Source of the DNA: Pinibacter aurantiacus
GTDB taxonomy: Bacteria; Bacteroidota; Bacteroidia; Chitinophagales; Chitinophagaceae
Length of the DNA: 64,000 bases
Direction of reading: 5' to 3'
NCBI RefSeq assembly: GCF_019130065.1
Contig: NZ_JAHSPG010000016.1
Location: 248,001 to 312,000, forward strand
Positions 1 through 8,912 of the stretch are shown piece after piece. Position 1 is the stretch's first letter; every line of letters begins with the position of its first letter. Under the pieces are notes generated by a model. It was not told the DNA's origin, ran no database searches, and saw nothing but the letters and a program-made list of their open reading frames with translations. The position numbers and the translations under genes are program-made.

Positions 1-454
1 CCACGGCCATGTCAGAATTAATAAACGTCGCATAATTAACAATCATTGGATTTATCGCTGCAAGCGGAAAAACAAGCATGGCATAAGGCAGATCCAGCTT
101 TTTCAATGAGAGCCAAAGAAATAGAAGAAGAAGAACAGAATAAACAAGAATTGTATATCTGCCGTGAAGAATGTCAGCTATGCCGCCATCATTTTTTGTA
201 AGGCCCGGGTGAAAGATTTGTGATATCATTCGCGGTATCAATGCCGGAAAGACCAGAATAGTCTTGCTGTCATCCAGAATACGTACTCTTTCCGGATGCC
301 CCTTCAAACAGCGAACGGTATATTCGAAATAAGTTTTTTCATCCAGGTTCAAGCTCCTGAAATGAGCGCAGATAAGGCTAAGAGCAATATGAATTACAAG
401 AATGGATGCAAGTGCAACTCTTTTGTTCACCCATCTGTCAAATTGGAAAAGCAT
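1..454 (-). CDS. GT-C-like multi-pass membrane protein, N-terminal part (cut by window edge)
   Basis: Reading the minus strand from the ATG at 454 gives an open frame of 151 codons that runs off the window start. The N-terminus has a hydrophobic helix (about residues 13-30), then a short loop with LNLDEKTYFEY, and two further hydrophobic helices (about 100-117 and 122-145). An acidic D-E pair just after the first helix is typical of GT-C polyprenyl-phosphate-sugar glycosyltransferases, which carry their catalytic acidic residue in the first periplasmic loop. That is a family-level inference from topology and one motif; the rest of the protein is not visible. It would be an inner-membrane protein. 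The start lies close to the inverted short-repeat array at 463-570. Confidence 0.6.
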   Translation of the reverse strand, partial: MLFQFDRWVNKRVALASILVIHIALSLICAHFRSLNLDEKTYFEYTVRCLKGHPERVRILDDSKTILVFPALIPRMISQIFHPGLTKNDGGIADILHGRYTILVYSVLLLLFLWLSLKKLDLPYAMLVFPLAAINPMIVNYATFINSDMAV

Positions 455-462
455 TCTTTTTT

Positions 463-570
463 TAATTGAAAATTGAAAGTTGAAAATTGAAAATTGAGAA
501 TGAAGAATCTCAGGCATGTTGCTTCCAAAAAACGCTTCACTCTCAACTCTCCACTTTCAATTCTCAACTA
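463..570. repeat. Inverted array of TTGAAAA/TTGAGAG-type short repeats
   Basis: The left arm (about 463-506) is a run of TTGAAAA-like units and the right arm (about 541-570) is its approximate reverse complement (CTCAACT, CACTTTC, AATTCTC). The right arm overlaps the stop codon of the FadN-like gene at 568. It could act as a long imperfect hairpin between the divergently placed neighbours. Related arrays lie at about 2951-3112, 3163-3287, 4699-4845, 6317-6432 and 8629-8755. Confidence 0.7.
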
Positions 571-2946
571 ATTCCTCACCGGTTTTCCGCCCTTCAACAC
601 ACTCTGTATTCTTTCAAGCGTTTTCTTTTCCCCTGTCAGGCTAAGGAAGGCTTCGCGTTCGAGGTCAAGCAGGTATTGTTCACTAACAAGAGATTGTTCG
701 CTAAGATCGCCGCCGCACATAACATAAGCCAGTTTTTTTGCCACTACCACATCGTGATCAGTAGCGTAATTAGCACGCCACATGCCATTAATGCCCGCGT
801 ACAATGCGCCCAATGCGGAACGGCCAAGCACTTTCACGTCTGTGCGTGGAGCCGGAGTTGTATAGCCGCGATCGTAAATTTCTATCACGCTGTTTTTAGC
901 ATCAGCAATTCTTCGTCCCGGGTTCATTACAATTTCATCATGACCTTTTCGAAGAATGCCCATATCAAAAGCTTCTGCGGCAGACGTCGCTACTTTTGCA
1001 GTTGCAATAGTTAAGAAGCGATTTTTTAAAGTGATGGTTTCGGGTTCATCTTCATGCATTTCATCTGCAGCACGAAGCGCAAATTCTTTTGTGCCTCCAC
1101 CGCCGGGAATCAGCCCCACGCCAAGCTCCACGAGACCAATATATGTTTCTGCAGCTGCACAAACTTTATCGCTGTGAAGACTAAGCTCACACGCACCGCC
1201 AAGCGCCAAAGCATGCGGAGCCACCACCACCGGTACAGAAGAATAACGGGCACGCATCATGGTGTTTTGGAACATGCGTATCGCCATGTCCAGTTCATCA
1301 TATTCCTGCTCAATGGCAAACATGAAGATCATGCCCACATTTGCACCCGCAGAAAAGTTCGGTGCATCATTTGCGATTACAAGCCCTTTGTATTTTTCCT
1401 CTGCAAGTGCTATCGATTTTTGGATGCCTTCCAATACTTCACCACCAATCGTTCCCAGTTTGGTGTTCCATTCAAGGCCGAGCACATCACCACCCAGGTG
1501 ATAAGTACGACAAGCACTGTTTTTCCACACAGTCTGATTTTCGTAATTCTTCATTACTATGAAAGCTTCTCCACCAGGCAATGCCTTGTAAGATTTGCTT
1601 TCAATATCGTAATACAGGCGCTTGCCATTTTCTACTTTATAGAAAGATGTAAATCCTTTTTGCAACATTTCCTCCACCCATGGCGCCACGGTGTAGCCGG
1701 CTGCCTTCATGGCTTCTGTTGTTTTCGCTACACCCAGCACATCCCAGCTTTCAAAAGCACCAATCTCCCAGCCAAAGCCAGCCATCATGGCATCATCAAT
1801 CCGGTAAAGCTCATCGCTTATTTCAGGAATACGGTGAGAAATATAGGAAAACAAACCATAGTGGAATTGCTTATAAAACTCACCCGCTTTATCCGTTCCA
1901 CTTACCAATGCTTTCAATCTTGTTTTAAGATCGTCAATTGGTTTTGCTGCTTCCACTGTAGCGAACTTTGGTTTTTTACGGGACTCATATTCAAGGGTGG
2001 AAAGATTCAACACCAAAATTTCTTTTTCGCCACCCGTACCTTTTGTTTTCTTAAAAAAGCCCTGGCCGGTTTTGTCACCCAGCCAGTTATTTGCCACTAC
2101 TTTATCCAGCCATGCCGGAATTTTAAACGTATCTTTTTGTTCGTCATTAGGACAGTTTTCCGCTACACCGTTCGCTACTTTTACAAGCGTATCAATACCC
2201 ACTACATCCGCTGTGCGGAAAGTAGCAGATTTCGGACGGCCAATAACCGGCCCCGTCAGTGCATCGATCTCGTCAATACTTAGTCCCATTTTCTCAACCA
2301 GCTTAAAGATGGCCATGATGCCATATACACCGATCCTGTTGGCAATAAATGCAGGCGTATCTTTACAAAGCACTGTTGTTTTTCCTAAATACAGATCGCC
2401 GTATTGCATAAGGAAGTCAACTACCTCTGGCGATGTGTGTGGTGTAGGAATAATTTCCAGTAATCTTAAATATCGTGGAGGATTGAAGAAATGCGATCCG
2501 CAAAAATTAGCCTTGAAATCTTCGCTTCTTCCTTCTGTCATTAAATGAATTGGAATGCCTGAAGTATTGGAAGTGATTAGAGTGCCGGGCTTGCGGAACT
2601 GTTCTACTTTTTCAAATACTACTTTTTTTATGTCGAGTCTTTCAACTACCACCTCTATGATCCAATCGCAGTTGGCGATGTCCTTCATATTGTCGTCAAA
2701 ATTTCCGGTAGTAATTTTTTTAATCGCATCCTTGCTATAGACAGGAGAGGGATTGCTTTTCAATGTAGCCGCCAGTGCGTCGTCAACTATTTTATTTCTC
2801 TGTTTCTTATCAGTACTGTCGGCTGCATCTTTGGGTACAATATCAAGTAATATAACCTGCACACCAATGCCCGCAAAATGGCAAGCAATGCGCGAACCCA
2901 TAACACCACTTCCTAATACGGCAACTTTTTTGATCGTACGTTTCAT
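568..2946 (-). CDS. 3-hydroxyacyl-CoA dehydrogenase / enoyl-CoA hydratase fusion (FadN-type)
   Basis: A 792-residue cytoplasmic bifunctional fatty-acid beta-oxidation enzyme. The N-terminal half is an NAD-dependent 3-hydroxyacyl-CoA dehydrogenase: Rossmann motif GSGVMG at residues 12-17, and the conserved SHFFNPP segment with the likely catalytic His at 152. The C-terminal part carries a crotonase (enoyl-CoA hydratase) domain, roughly residues 480-680, with ALGGACELSLHSD and a GLIPGGGG segment. The order dehydrogenase then hydratase and the length match the FadN type (about 790 residues), not the FadB/FadJ type, where the hydratase comes first. The usual partner thiolase and acyl-CoA dehydrogenase genes are not visible; the gene stands alone between repeat arrays. 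Start at 2946 places the glycine-rich motif at the normal distance from the N-terminus. Confidence 0.93.
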   Translation of the reverse strand: MKRTIKKVAVLGSGVMGSRIACHFAGIGVQVILLDIVPKDAADSTDKKQRNKIVDDALAATLKSNPSPVYSKDAIKKITTGNFDDNMKDIANCDWIIEVVVERLDIKKVVFEKVEQFRKPGTLITSNTSGIPIHLMTEGRSEDFKANFCGSHFFNPPRYLRLLEIIPTPHTSPEVVDFLMQYGDLYLGKTTVLCKDTPAFIANRIGVYGIMAIFKLVEKMGLSIDEIDALTGPVIGRPKSATFRTADVVGIDTLVKVANGVAENCPNDEQKDTFKIPAWLDKVVANNWLGDKTGQGFFKKTKGTGGEKEILVLNLSTLEYESRKKPKFATVEAAKPIDDLKTRLKALVSGTDKAGEFYKQFHYGLFSYISHRIPEISDELYRIDDAMMAGFGWEIGAFESWDVLGVAKTTEAMKAAGYTVAPWVEEMLQKGFTSFYKVENGKRLYYDIESKSYKALPGGEAFIVMKNYENQTVWKNSACRTYHLGGDVLGLEWNTKLGTIGGEVLEGIQKSIALAEEKYKGLVIANDAPNFSAGANVGMIFMFAIEQEYDELDMAIRMFQNTMMRARYSSVPVVVAPHALALGGACELSLHSDKVCAAAETYIGLVELGVGLIPGGGGTKEFALRAADEMHEDEPETITLKNRFLTIATAKVATSAAEAFDMGILRKGHDEIVMNPGRRIADAKNSVIEIYDRGYTTPAPRTDVKVLGRSALGALYAGINGMWRANYATDHDVVVAKKLAYVMCGGDLSEQSLVSEQYLLDLEREAFLSLTGEKKTLERIQSVLKGGKPVRN

Positions 2947-2950
2947 AATT

Positions 2951-3112
2951 TTTTTAGTTGAGAGTTGAGAATGGAGAGTGGAGAGTTAAGTGTAAAGTGA
3001 GAGTCTTTGGTGGTAATTGTTGGCATTTAATGACGACTCGAAAATACAGGCTAACAACAATCCTCGATCAACCAATAACTCTCCACTCTCCATTCTCAAC
3101 TCTCAACTACTT
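2951..3112. repeat. Inverted array of GTTGAGA/TGGAGAG-type short repeats
   Basis: The left arm (about 2951-2990) repeats GTTGAGA, ATGGAGA and GTGGAGA units. The right arm (about 3079-3112) is close to its reverse complement (CTCTCCA, CTCCATTCTC, CAACTCTCAACT). The arms are separated by about 90 bases with nothing recognisable. The array lies just upstream of the FadN-like start codon. Confidence 0.7.
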
Positions 3113-3162
3113 CAAAAAAAGGTTAGTTAAACAACTAATTTATCGAAATTAAATAAATTTAA

Positions 3163-3287
3163 TTGAAAAAATTGAAAATTGAAAATGAAGAATGGAAAGA
3201 GGGTTGAGAATTGAGAGTTGAGAGTGGGCTTAACTATTATAGTTCAACCAACAACTCTCCACTCTCCACTCTCCATTCTCAACTATT
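3163..3287. repeat. Second inverted short-repeat array, overlapping the AraC gene end
   Basis: The left arm (about 3163-3228) moves from TTGAAAA-like units into TTGAGAG-like units. The right arm (about 3249-3287) is CAACTCT, CCACTCT, CCATTCT. The right arm covers the last codons of the AraC-type gene ending at 3279. Only about 20 bases separate the arms, so a long imperfect hairpin is possible and could help end transcription. Confidence 0.7.
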
Positions 3288-4391
3288 AAAGGTTCTTCTG
3301 CTTTGCACGATAATGCTATTGGGATTAATGCCGTAATACTTTTTATACATTTGTGAGAAATGGCTCACCGTTTTAAAACCCATTTCGTAAGCCAGGTTGG
3401 TAATAGAGCGTGGATTGTTATATAGCATGTCTTTGGCCCGTCGCATGCGCACATCCAGATAATATTGGTAAACACTGGTTCCTACAATTTCTTTAAACTT
3501 GATCTTTAATTTTGTTTTACTTATTCCTACCAGTTTGGCTAAATCATTCAGCGAAAAATGCTGAAAATGTGCGCCATCATCAATGGTTTTTTTTATTTGC
3601 ATAATCTTTGCTGCATCGCCAAACATTATGCCCTTGGATTTCTTGTACTTCTCCGACGTTATTTTTTGAATAAAATGTGCCAGTATCTTCAATACATTCC
3701 CCTTTATAATTATTTTTTCGGACACAGAGTCTCCCTTGTCCATATTAATGATCTCCTGCACCAGGTTATATTTTACTGTCCCCAAAGCTGTATATATATT
3801 GCTCTTAATTATTTCTGAGTCGTTAAAAGCGTTGCATATGTCTTTAGCGTCAGCTTTGCAATGACACTCCGTATTTGTTTCCAGTGTGCAGCCTTGTGAG
3901 GTGTTATCTCTTAGTCCGCATGGGTGCGAAGGAGAATCTGCATTCCATAGCGTGTTTTGAATATATTCTTTTGATACACAAATGAAGATTGATTGGAATT
4001 TTTCACCGGGTTCTGTTTTGAATGATACAGGAATCGCTGATGAAGACCAGTAGATACTTGAGTTTGCGGTTCCTCCCATTTTGTTTCTTTTACCTTGGGA
4101 GAAATGCTCGACAGATGATGGGCTGCAATTGAGATGCATTGAATAATAGGGATCTTCTGTTGTTGCGACCCGTTCGTAAATCATACGAACATTATATACA
4201 ACATCGGTAATACAAATGTCTACGTCGTTTGATAGTTTATAATATTTGCATGACCCTTCCGCGATATCGGGCGGGAAGATGATTTGGTTGTTTTCGACGA
4301 TTACATGCGAGTTAAAAGTTCTGTTTATTTCGTCAGCTATGTTGTACAGCCATTCGTTTCCGATTCCGCTTTTTTTAAATTGGATTTTCAT
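3279..4391 (-). CDS. AraC-family transcriptional regulator (PchR-like)
   Basis: A 370-residue protein with a C-terminal AraC/XylS DNA-binding domain in about the last 100 residues: a first helix-turn-helix in LNDLAKLVGISKTKLK and a second around LAYEMGFKTVSHFSQM, ending in YYGINPNSI. The N-terminal two thirds have no clear motif; this layout is seen in PchR-type regulators. The open frame extends upstream to 4475, but I chose the ATG at 4391 because the extra N-terminal stretch is Arg-rich, has no domain character and is probably untranslated. The inducer is unknown. It lies downstream of the LD-carboxypeptidase on the same strand but almost 900 bases away, so it is probably transcribed alone. 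Confidence 0.85.
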   Translation of the reverse strand: MKIQFKKSGIGNEWLYNIADEINRTFNSHVIVENNQIIFPPDIAEGSCKYYKLSNDVDICITDVVYNVRMIYERVATTEDPYYSMHLNCSPSSVEHFSQGKRNKMGGTANSSIYWSSSAIPVSFKTEPGEKFQSIFICVSKEYIQNTLWNADSPSHPCGLRDNTSQGCTLETNTECHCKADAKDICNAFNDSEIIKSNIYTALGTVKYNLVQEIINMDKGDSVSEKIIIKGNVLKILAHFIQKITSEKYKKSKGIMFGDAAKIMQIKKTIDDGAHFQHFSLNDLAKLVGISKTKLKIKFKEIVGTSVYQYYLDVRMRRAKDMLYNNPRSITNLAYEMGFKTVSHFSQMYKKYYGINPNSIIVQSRRTFNS

Positions 4392-4698
4392 AATAATGCT
4401 TTGTAAGGTATGTAAATTGAATTCCGGACGAAAGTGTATCCGTCTAAATGAAGGGCGTCGCACACCTAAATTCATATAGGCACGATTGTGCTACCGCTTT
4501 TCTTATCGTCATTTTTGAGAAATGTTTTTGTGTCAGATATAAAATTATTTTCAGTGGTAAGTATCTGATCTACAAAATGGGACTAGTATATTTTCGAAAG
4601 AGGCAGTTTTGAATCTCGTTTTGTCAAATTGAGCTTTCAAAATGTTCTGCGCGGACTAAGATGTTATAGCGCATTGAAAGGTTGCTTGAGGCAGGGGA

Positions 4699-4845
4699 AA
4701 TAACTGAATAACTGAATAATTGAGAACTGAATAATGGAAGCATCACCTTGACAAGTTCTGCGAGTTTAAGCCTACCAACAAACAACTAGGAACTAACAAC
4801 CAAAGAGCCTGCAGCTACTCATTTATTCAGTTATTCAGTCTCTGG
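4699..4845. repeat. Inverted AACTGAATA repeat pair
   Basis: AACTGAATA-like units occur three to four times at 4699-4737. Their complement (TATTCAGTTATTCAGT) is at about 4822-4838. It is the same architecture as the TTGAAAA arrays nearby, but with a different unit. Confidence 0.55.
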
Positions 4846-4848
4846 GGG

Positions 4849-4880
4849 AAAAAAAAACGGAGTCGCACGTGGCGCTCCGT
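4849..4880 (-). terminator. Orphan hairpin with T-run on the minus strand
   Basis: On the minus strand ACGGAGCGC pairs with GCG(A)CTCCGT across the loop CACGT, followed by a run of eight or nine T. It has the form of an intrinsic terminator. No gene is visible immediately upstream on that strand, and the LD-carboxypeptidase already has its own terminator at 5156-5195. Confidence 0.5.
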
Positions 4881-5155
4881 CTTTCATAGAATAGGGTGTT
4901 AATTAATAAAATAATATTACACCAAGCTCAGGTTTAACAAATCTATTGGACTAGATTTTTTTTCATGGAAAGGGTTTTTGAAACAGGTTTAGGATATTGG
5001 TTGAAATTTGTTTCAAATGCTTAGCAAAAGTATAAACGGCTGTGAAGTGAAAGCCTCGAAAAAGGACTTTAGAATTCAGAAAAAGGACTTTTCTAAAAAG
5101 TGTGCCTATAAAATAGCATGAGATCTGTTGAAATCTTGTCTTTATTAATGGCCCA

Positions 5156-5195
5156 AAAAGAAAAGCGGCAATTAGATTGCCGCTGATATTTTTAT
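5156..5195. terminator. Bidirectional intrinsic terminator
   Basis: AGCGGCAAT and ATTGCCGCT form a perfect 9-bp stem with a TAG loop. An A-rich run lies on the left and a T-rich run on the right. It is placed to end the minus-strand LD-carboxypeptidase transcript, about 85 bases past its stop. Confidence 0.75.
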
Positions 5196-5277
5196 TTCCC
5201 GGAAAGTTGTTTTTTTATCTTGCTATTGTGATGAATTATTGTATGGTCATCAGGCTAGAGATAGCAATCTTATTTTA

Positions 5278-6300
5278 TTATAACTCTTGTAAAGAACATC
5301 TGATGCTGCCCACTTCCAGCCTGTGTTTAACACCGCACTTCAATGCGAAATTATTTTTTTGATGACCCACAGGAAAATCAAAGCAAACAGGATAATTAAA
5401 CATGCTCACTTTTTCCATCACAATTTCCTGCACCGTTTTTCCAAATACTTCACCGGGATCATCTGGTTTAATTTTAAATCCACCTATAACCAACCCTGCA
5501 AGATTATTCAGTTTGCCGCTTCTTTTGAGGTTCCAAAACATTCTGTCAATACTATATAAATATTCACCTGTGTCTTCCACGAATAAGATTTTGCCATCTG
5601 TTTTAATATCGGATGCGGAGCCCGATAAACTTTCAATCGTTTTTAAATTTCCACCCACAAGCACACCTTCTGCAATGCCAACTATATTTTTTTCATTTGG
5701 AGTGGTTACATAGCGCATCTTTTCTCCCTTTAACGCTTTTGAAATAGACAAGATGGTATCTACCTGAACAGGATCTGCGGTTGCAAAATTATCCGGAAAG
5801 CTGTTGCACATTTTGGAATGAATGGAGGCGATGTTCATGCGGTTCAATTGCCCATGCATTACCGTAACATCACTGAACCCAACGATCCATTTGGGATTCG
5901 CTCTGAAATTGTTGAAGTTTAATTTATCAATAATTCTTACAAGTCCATAGCCACCCCGAGCACACATAATGGCCTTAACAGTGTTGTTGTCCATCATTTC
6001 CTGGAGGTCGTTCCTGCGTTCAAGATCGGTGCCGCCAAATGTAAAATCCCTTTTTCCGATGGTTTGCCCGATTTTTACCGTAAATCCCCAGTCCTGCATC
6101 TGTTGAACAGCCGGTTTTATCTCGTCCGTGCTGATGAATCCGGCGGGACTAGTGATCCCAATTGTATCGCCCGGTTTTAAATAAGGGGGAATAATCATCG
6201 CTTTTTCCTCCTCCGGGGGGTCGATCGCAGGTGGGTTAGTGAAGCCAAATAATGTTCCGGAAGCAAGTATGGTAGACGAAAGGAAGTTTTTACGGTTCAT
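5278..6300 (-). CDS. LD-carboxypeptidase family protein (peptidase family S66)
   Basis: A 340-residue serine peptidase of the LdcA/MccF family, which cuts the L,D bond in peptidoglycan stem peptides or related peptide conjugates. The expected Ser-Glu-His triad is visible: Ser143 in VGFSDVT, Glu242 in FVEDTGE and His313 in FPVGH. The family signature RGGYG is at 115-119 and the LKPGDTIGITSPAG start of the fold at 41-54. The frame is open to 6414, but I chose the ATG at 6300 because it begins a signal-peptide-like MNRKNFLSSTILASG directly before the mature domain. Export to the periplasm is therefore likely. It is divergent from metG, with a short-repeat array in between. Confidence 0.9.
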   Translation of the reverse strand: MNRKNFLSSTILASGTLFGFTNPPAIDPPEEEKAMIIPPYLKPGDTIGITSPAGFISTDEIKPAVQQMQDWGFTVKIGQTIGKRDFTFGGTDLERRNDLQEMMDNNTVKAIMCARGGYGLVRIIDKLNFNNFRANPKWIVGFSDVTVMHGQLNRMNIASIHSKMCNSFPDNFATADPVQVDTILSISKALKGEKMRYVTTPNEKNIVGIAEGVLVGGNLKTIESLSGSASDIKTDGKILFVEDTGEYLYSIDRMFWNLKRSGKLNNLAGLVIGGFKIKPDDPGEVFGKTVQEIVMEKVSMFNYPVCFDFPVGHQKNNFALKCGVKHRLEVGSIRCSLQEL

Positions 6301-6316
6301 AAAATAAAGATATATT

Positions 6317-6432
6317 AATTTGAAAATGTGGCAATTGAAATTTGAAAATGTGACAATTTGAAAATTTGAAAATGAAATCAGGGCCTGCCTATTGCTAACA
6401 TCCCAATAAATCAATAATTCAATTATTCAATC
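6317..6432. repeat. Short-repeat array (TTTGAAAATGTG-type) between divergent genes
   Basis: TTGAAAATGTGGCA-like units occur four to five times at 6317-6375. AATAATTCAATTATTCAA follows at about 6412-6430, partly complementary. The array sits between the LD-carboxypeptidase start and metG. Confidence 0.55.
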
Positions 6433-6480
6433 GTTATTTTTGCAGATAATTGAAAGCCGGGCTTTCTTCAAAAAACGAAT

Positions 6481-8628
6481 ATGATGACACAACCTAAGAG
6501 ATATTTGATCACGGCGGCTTTGCCGTATGCGAATGGATTGAAACATGTTGGGCACCTGGCCGGCGCTTATCTGCCTGCGGATATTTATGTGCGTTACCTG
6601 CGTGCGCAAAAACGTGATGTGGCGTTTGTGTGCGGAAGCGATGAGCATGGAACGGCAATTCCTATCCAGGCGATGAAGGAAAATACTACTCCACAGGCGA
6701 TCATCGATAAATATCATGAGTTGATCAAACAAAACTTTGCTGACCTTGGTATTTCTTTCGACATATATCACCGCACGAGTTCGCCTTTGCACCACGAAAC
6801 TTCGCAGGAGTTTTTTACAGCTTTGAACAACGCCGGTGAACTGGAAACAAAAGAAACTGAACAATATTATGATGAGCAGGCTAAAACTTTTTTGGCCGAC
6901 CGTTATATAAAAGGTACTTGTCCTAATTGCGGTTACGAAAGTGCGTATGGTGACCAGTGTGAGAGATGCGGAACAGCTTTAAGTCCGGATGAATTGATCA
7001 ATCCTGTGAGCACATTAAGCGGCCAACCTCCGGTTAAAAAGTTAACGACGCACTGGTACCTGCCATTGAATCGCCACGAAGAATTTTTGAGTAAATGGAT
7101 ATTGCAGGACCACAAAGATGACTGGCGAGCAAATGTAGTAGGGCAGTGCAAAAGCTGGATCGACGGAGGTTTGCAGCCACGCGCCGTAACCCGTGATCTT
7201 GACTGGGGCATTAAAGTACCTGTGGAAGGTGCGGAAGGAAAAGTATTGTATGTGTGGTTCGATGCTCCGATTGGTTACATCAGCGCGACCAAACAATGGG
7301 CCATCAACAATGGTAAAGATTGGCAGCCATACTGGAACGATAAAGAAACTAAACTGGTTCATTTCATCGGAAAGGATAACATCGTTTTCCATTGCATTAT
7401 TTTCCCTGTAATGTTGAAACTGCATGGCAATATTTTACCAGATAATGTGCCGGCAAATGAGTTCCTCAACCTCGAAGGAGATAAGATGAGTACCAGCCGC
7501 AACTGGAAGCTCGAAATGCAGGATTATATTGATGACTTCGTGAAAAAGGAAAACGGCGGTGCGCAAATGGCCGACGTGCTTCGTTATTACCTGACGCAAA
7601 TTGCTCCGGAAACAAAAGACAGCGAGTTTACCTGGAAAGGGTTCCAGGATGCAAATAATAGCGAGCTGGTGAGCATTTTCGGGAACTTTGTAAACAGAAC
7701 ATTTGTGTTAATGCACAAGCTGTGTGGTGGCAAAGTGCCGCCATTGCATGCAGATGTTTTTGATGAAAAAGACAAGTTTGTTGGTGAAGAAGTTATCAGA
7801 ATAAAACAAAAAGTAGAATCGCTTATTGAAGAATATAAGTTCAGGGATGCGCTTTTTGAAGTGATAAACCTTGCTCGCGTTGGTAACAAATACATGCAGG
7901 AAAAAGAGCCGTGGATCTTGGTGAAAAAACTTGCTGAGCAACCAGAACTGCAAAAGCAGATTGACAACTGCCTGCATATCAGCCTGCAATTGTGTGCAAA
8001 CCTCGCGATCTTAATCCATCCGTTTTTGCCAAATACAGCACAGAAAATGCTGCACATGATGAAAGTGGTAGATAAAATGCTCGAGTGGGAAAATGCCGGT
8101 AAAATGAAATTGCTGAGCGTAGGATATACTTTGCGTGCCCCTGAATTGTTGTTTAGAAAAATAGAAGATGATGAGGTAAAGGCACAAGTGGAGAAGCTAC
8201 AGGCCGGACTGGCAAAAGCGACGGCAGAAAACAAAGCGGCCGCAAACGGTATCGCAAAAATCGAAGAAGCACCAGCCGAAAAACCAGCGCCTGCGCTCAA
8301 ATCGGAAATTGTATATGATGACTTTGCGAAGATCGATCTGAAAGTAGGAACCATTGTAGCAGCAGAGAAAGTGGAAAAAGCAGACAAGCTTTTAAAACTG
8401 AGTGTCGACCTTGGCTTTGAAACGAGAACAATTGTAAGCGGCATTGCAACGCATTTTAAACCGGAAGAGATCATCAACAAGCAAGTAGTTGTTGTAGCCA
8501 ATCTTGCGCCGAGAAAAATGCGTGGTATCGAAAGCAATGGCATGATATTAATGGCGGAGGATACAGCTGGTAAATTACACTTCGTAAAGCCAGAGAATGT
8601 GATCAATGCCGGAGCAGGAGTGAGCTAG
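6481..8628 (+). CDS. metG: Methionyl-tRNA synthetase with C-terminal tRNA-binding domain
   Basis: A 715-residue class I aminoacyl-tRNA synthetase that charges tRNA-Met in the cytoplasm. The HIGH-type motif is HVGH (22-25) and the KMSKS-type loop reads KMSTS (335-339). The inserted zinc knuckle keeps four Cys (147, 150, 160, 163), so this is the zinc-binding MetRS form. The last 100 residues, from DDFAKIDLKVGTI, are an EMAP-II/Trbp111-like tRNA-binding and dimerisation domain, joined by an Ala/Glu/Lys/Pro-rich linker (about 570-605). Two Met codons lie in tandem at 6481 and 6484 and either may be used. The C-terminal domain is present in many but not all bacterial MetRS. Confidence 0.97.
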   Translation: MMTQPKRYLITAALPYANGLKHVGHLAGAYLPADIYVRYLRAQKRDVAFVCGSDEHGTAIPIQAMKENTTPQAIIDKYHELIKQNFADLGISFDIYHRTSSPLHHETSQEFFTALNNAGELETKETEQYYDEQAKTFLADRYIKGTCPNCGYESAYGDQCERCGTALSPDELINPVSTLSGQPPVKKLTTHWYLPLNRHEEFLSKWILQDHKDDWRANVVGQCKSWIDGGLQPRAVTRDLDWGIKVPVEGAEGKVLYVWFDAPIGYISATKQWAINNGKDWQPYWNDKETKLVHFIGKDNIVFHCIIFPVMLKLHGNILPDNVPANEFLNLEGDKMSTSRNWKLEMQDYIDDFVKKENGGAQMADVLRYYLTQIAPETKDSEFTWKGFQDANNSELVSIFGNFVNRTFVLMHKLCGGKVPPLHADVFDEKDKFVGEEVIRIKQKVESLIEEYKFRDALFEVINLARVGNKYMQEKEPWILVKKLAEQPELQKQIDNCLHISLQLCANLAILIHPFLPNTAQKMLHMMKVVDKMLEWENAGKMKLLSVGYTLRAPELLFRKIEDDEVKAQVEKLQAGLAKATAENKAAANGIAKIEEAPAEKPAPALKSEIVYDDFAKIDLKVGTIVAAEKVEKADKLLKLSVDLGFETRTIVSGIATHFKPEEIINKQVVVVANLAPRKMRGIESNGMILMAEDTAGKLHFVKPENVINAGAGVS

Positions 8629-8755
8629 GAGAATAATTGAAAATTGAAAGTTGAAAATTGAAAGTGCGTTGTGTGTGACTTATCGAAAATAAGGCAGACA
8701 TGGTTCAGGTTCCTCATTTTCAACTTTTAATTTTCAACTTTCAATTCTCCGGACA
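8629..8755. repeat. Inverted TTGAAAA/TTGAAAG array after metG
   Basis: GAATAATTGAAAATTGAAAGTT-type units at 8629-8664 face their near-exact complement at about 8717-8751 (TTTTCAACTTTTAATTTTC, then AACTTTCAATTCTC). It begins right after the metG stop and could fold into a long hairpin serving as its transcript end. Confidence 0.7.
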
Positions 8756-8838
8756 CATTTTATTTCTATTCATAATTCAGGCCAGATAAGCATTTGAAAC
8801 CGATTTCTTTAAAAGGTGAAATTTTTTTTGCGAAAATG

Positions 8839-8871
8839 TTTGTTTTGTATTGGTCAAAATCCCTACTTTTG
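8839..8871 (+). promoter_or_regulatory. Bacteroidota-type promoter of tRNA-Pro
   Basis: TTTG at 8839-8842 and an exact TAnnTTTG (TACTTTTG) at 8864-8871 are 21 bases apart. This matches the primary sigma-factor promoter known from Bacteroidetes, and it lies about 40 bases before the tRNA. Confidence 0.75.
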
Positions 8872-8912
8872 CACCCCACGATTAAGGATAGTAACTGCTA
8901 AAATTAATCAAT

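Larger units (their letters stand above)
4392..5277. other. Long intergenic stretch with short inverted repeats and two hairpins
   Basis: I see no convincing gene in these roughly 890 bases. They hold an inverted AACTGAATA-type repeat (4699-4845), an orphan hairpin with a T-run on the minus strand (4849-4880) and the terminator of the LD-carboxypeptidase gene (5156-5195). The AAAAAGGACTTT motif occurs twice around 5060-5095. Confidence 0.6.

Noticed and set aside
487-1014. 175-codon plus-strand frame
   Set aside because: It is antisense to the FadN-like gene end and includes the short-repeat array; no protein features.
1054-2283. 409-codon open frame opposite the FadN-like gene
   Set aside because: It is antisense to a clear enzyme gene, and its translation has no domain features and odd composition (His/Cys/Phe-rich).
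3279-4475. Longer start (4475) for the AraC-type regulator
   Set aside because: The extra 28 residues are Arg-rich and unrelated to the family; the ATG at 4391 is the better start.
7587-8606. 339-codon open frame opposite metG
   Set aside because: It is a shadow of the metG codon pattern; Ser/Ala/Phe-rich with no motif and no start context.
463-8755. TTGAAAA arrays as CRISPR
   Set aside because: The units are 7-8 bases long with no unique spacers of regular length, no leader and no cas genes.
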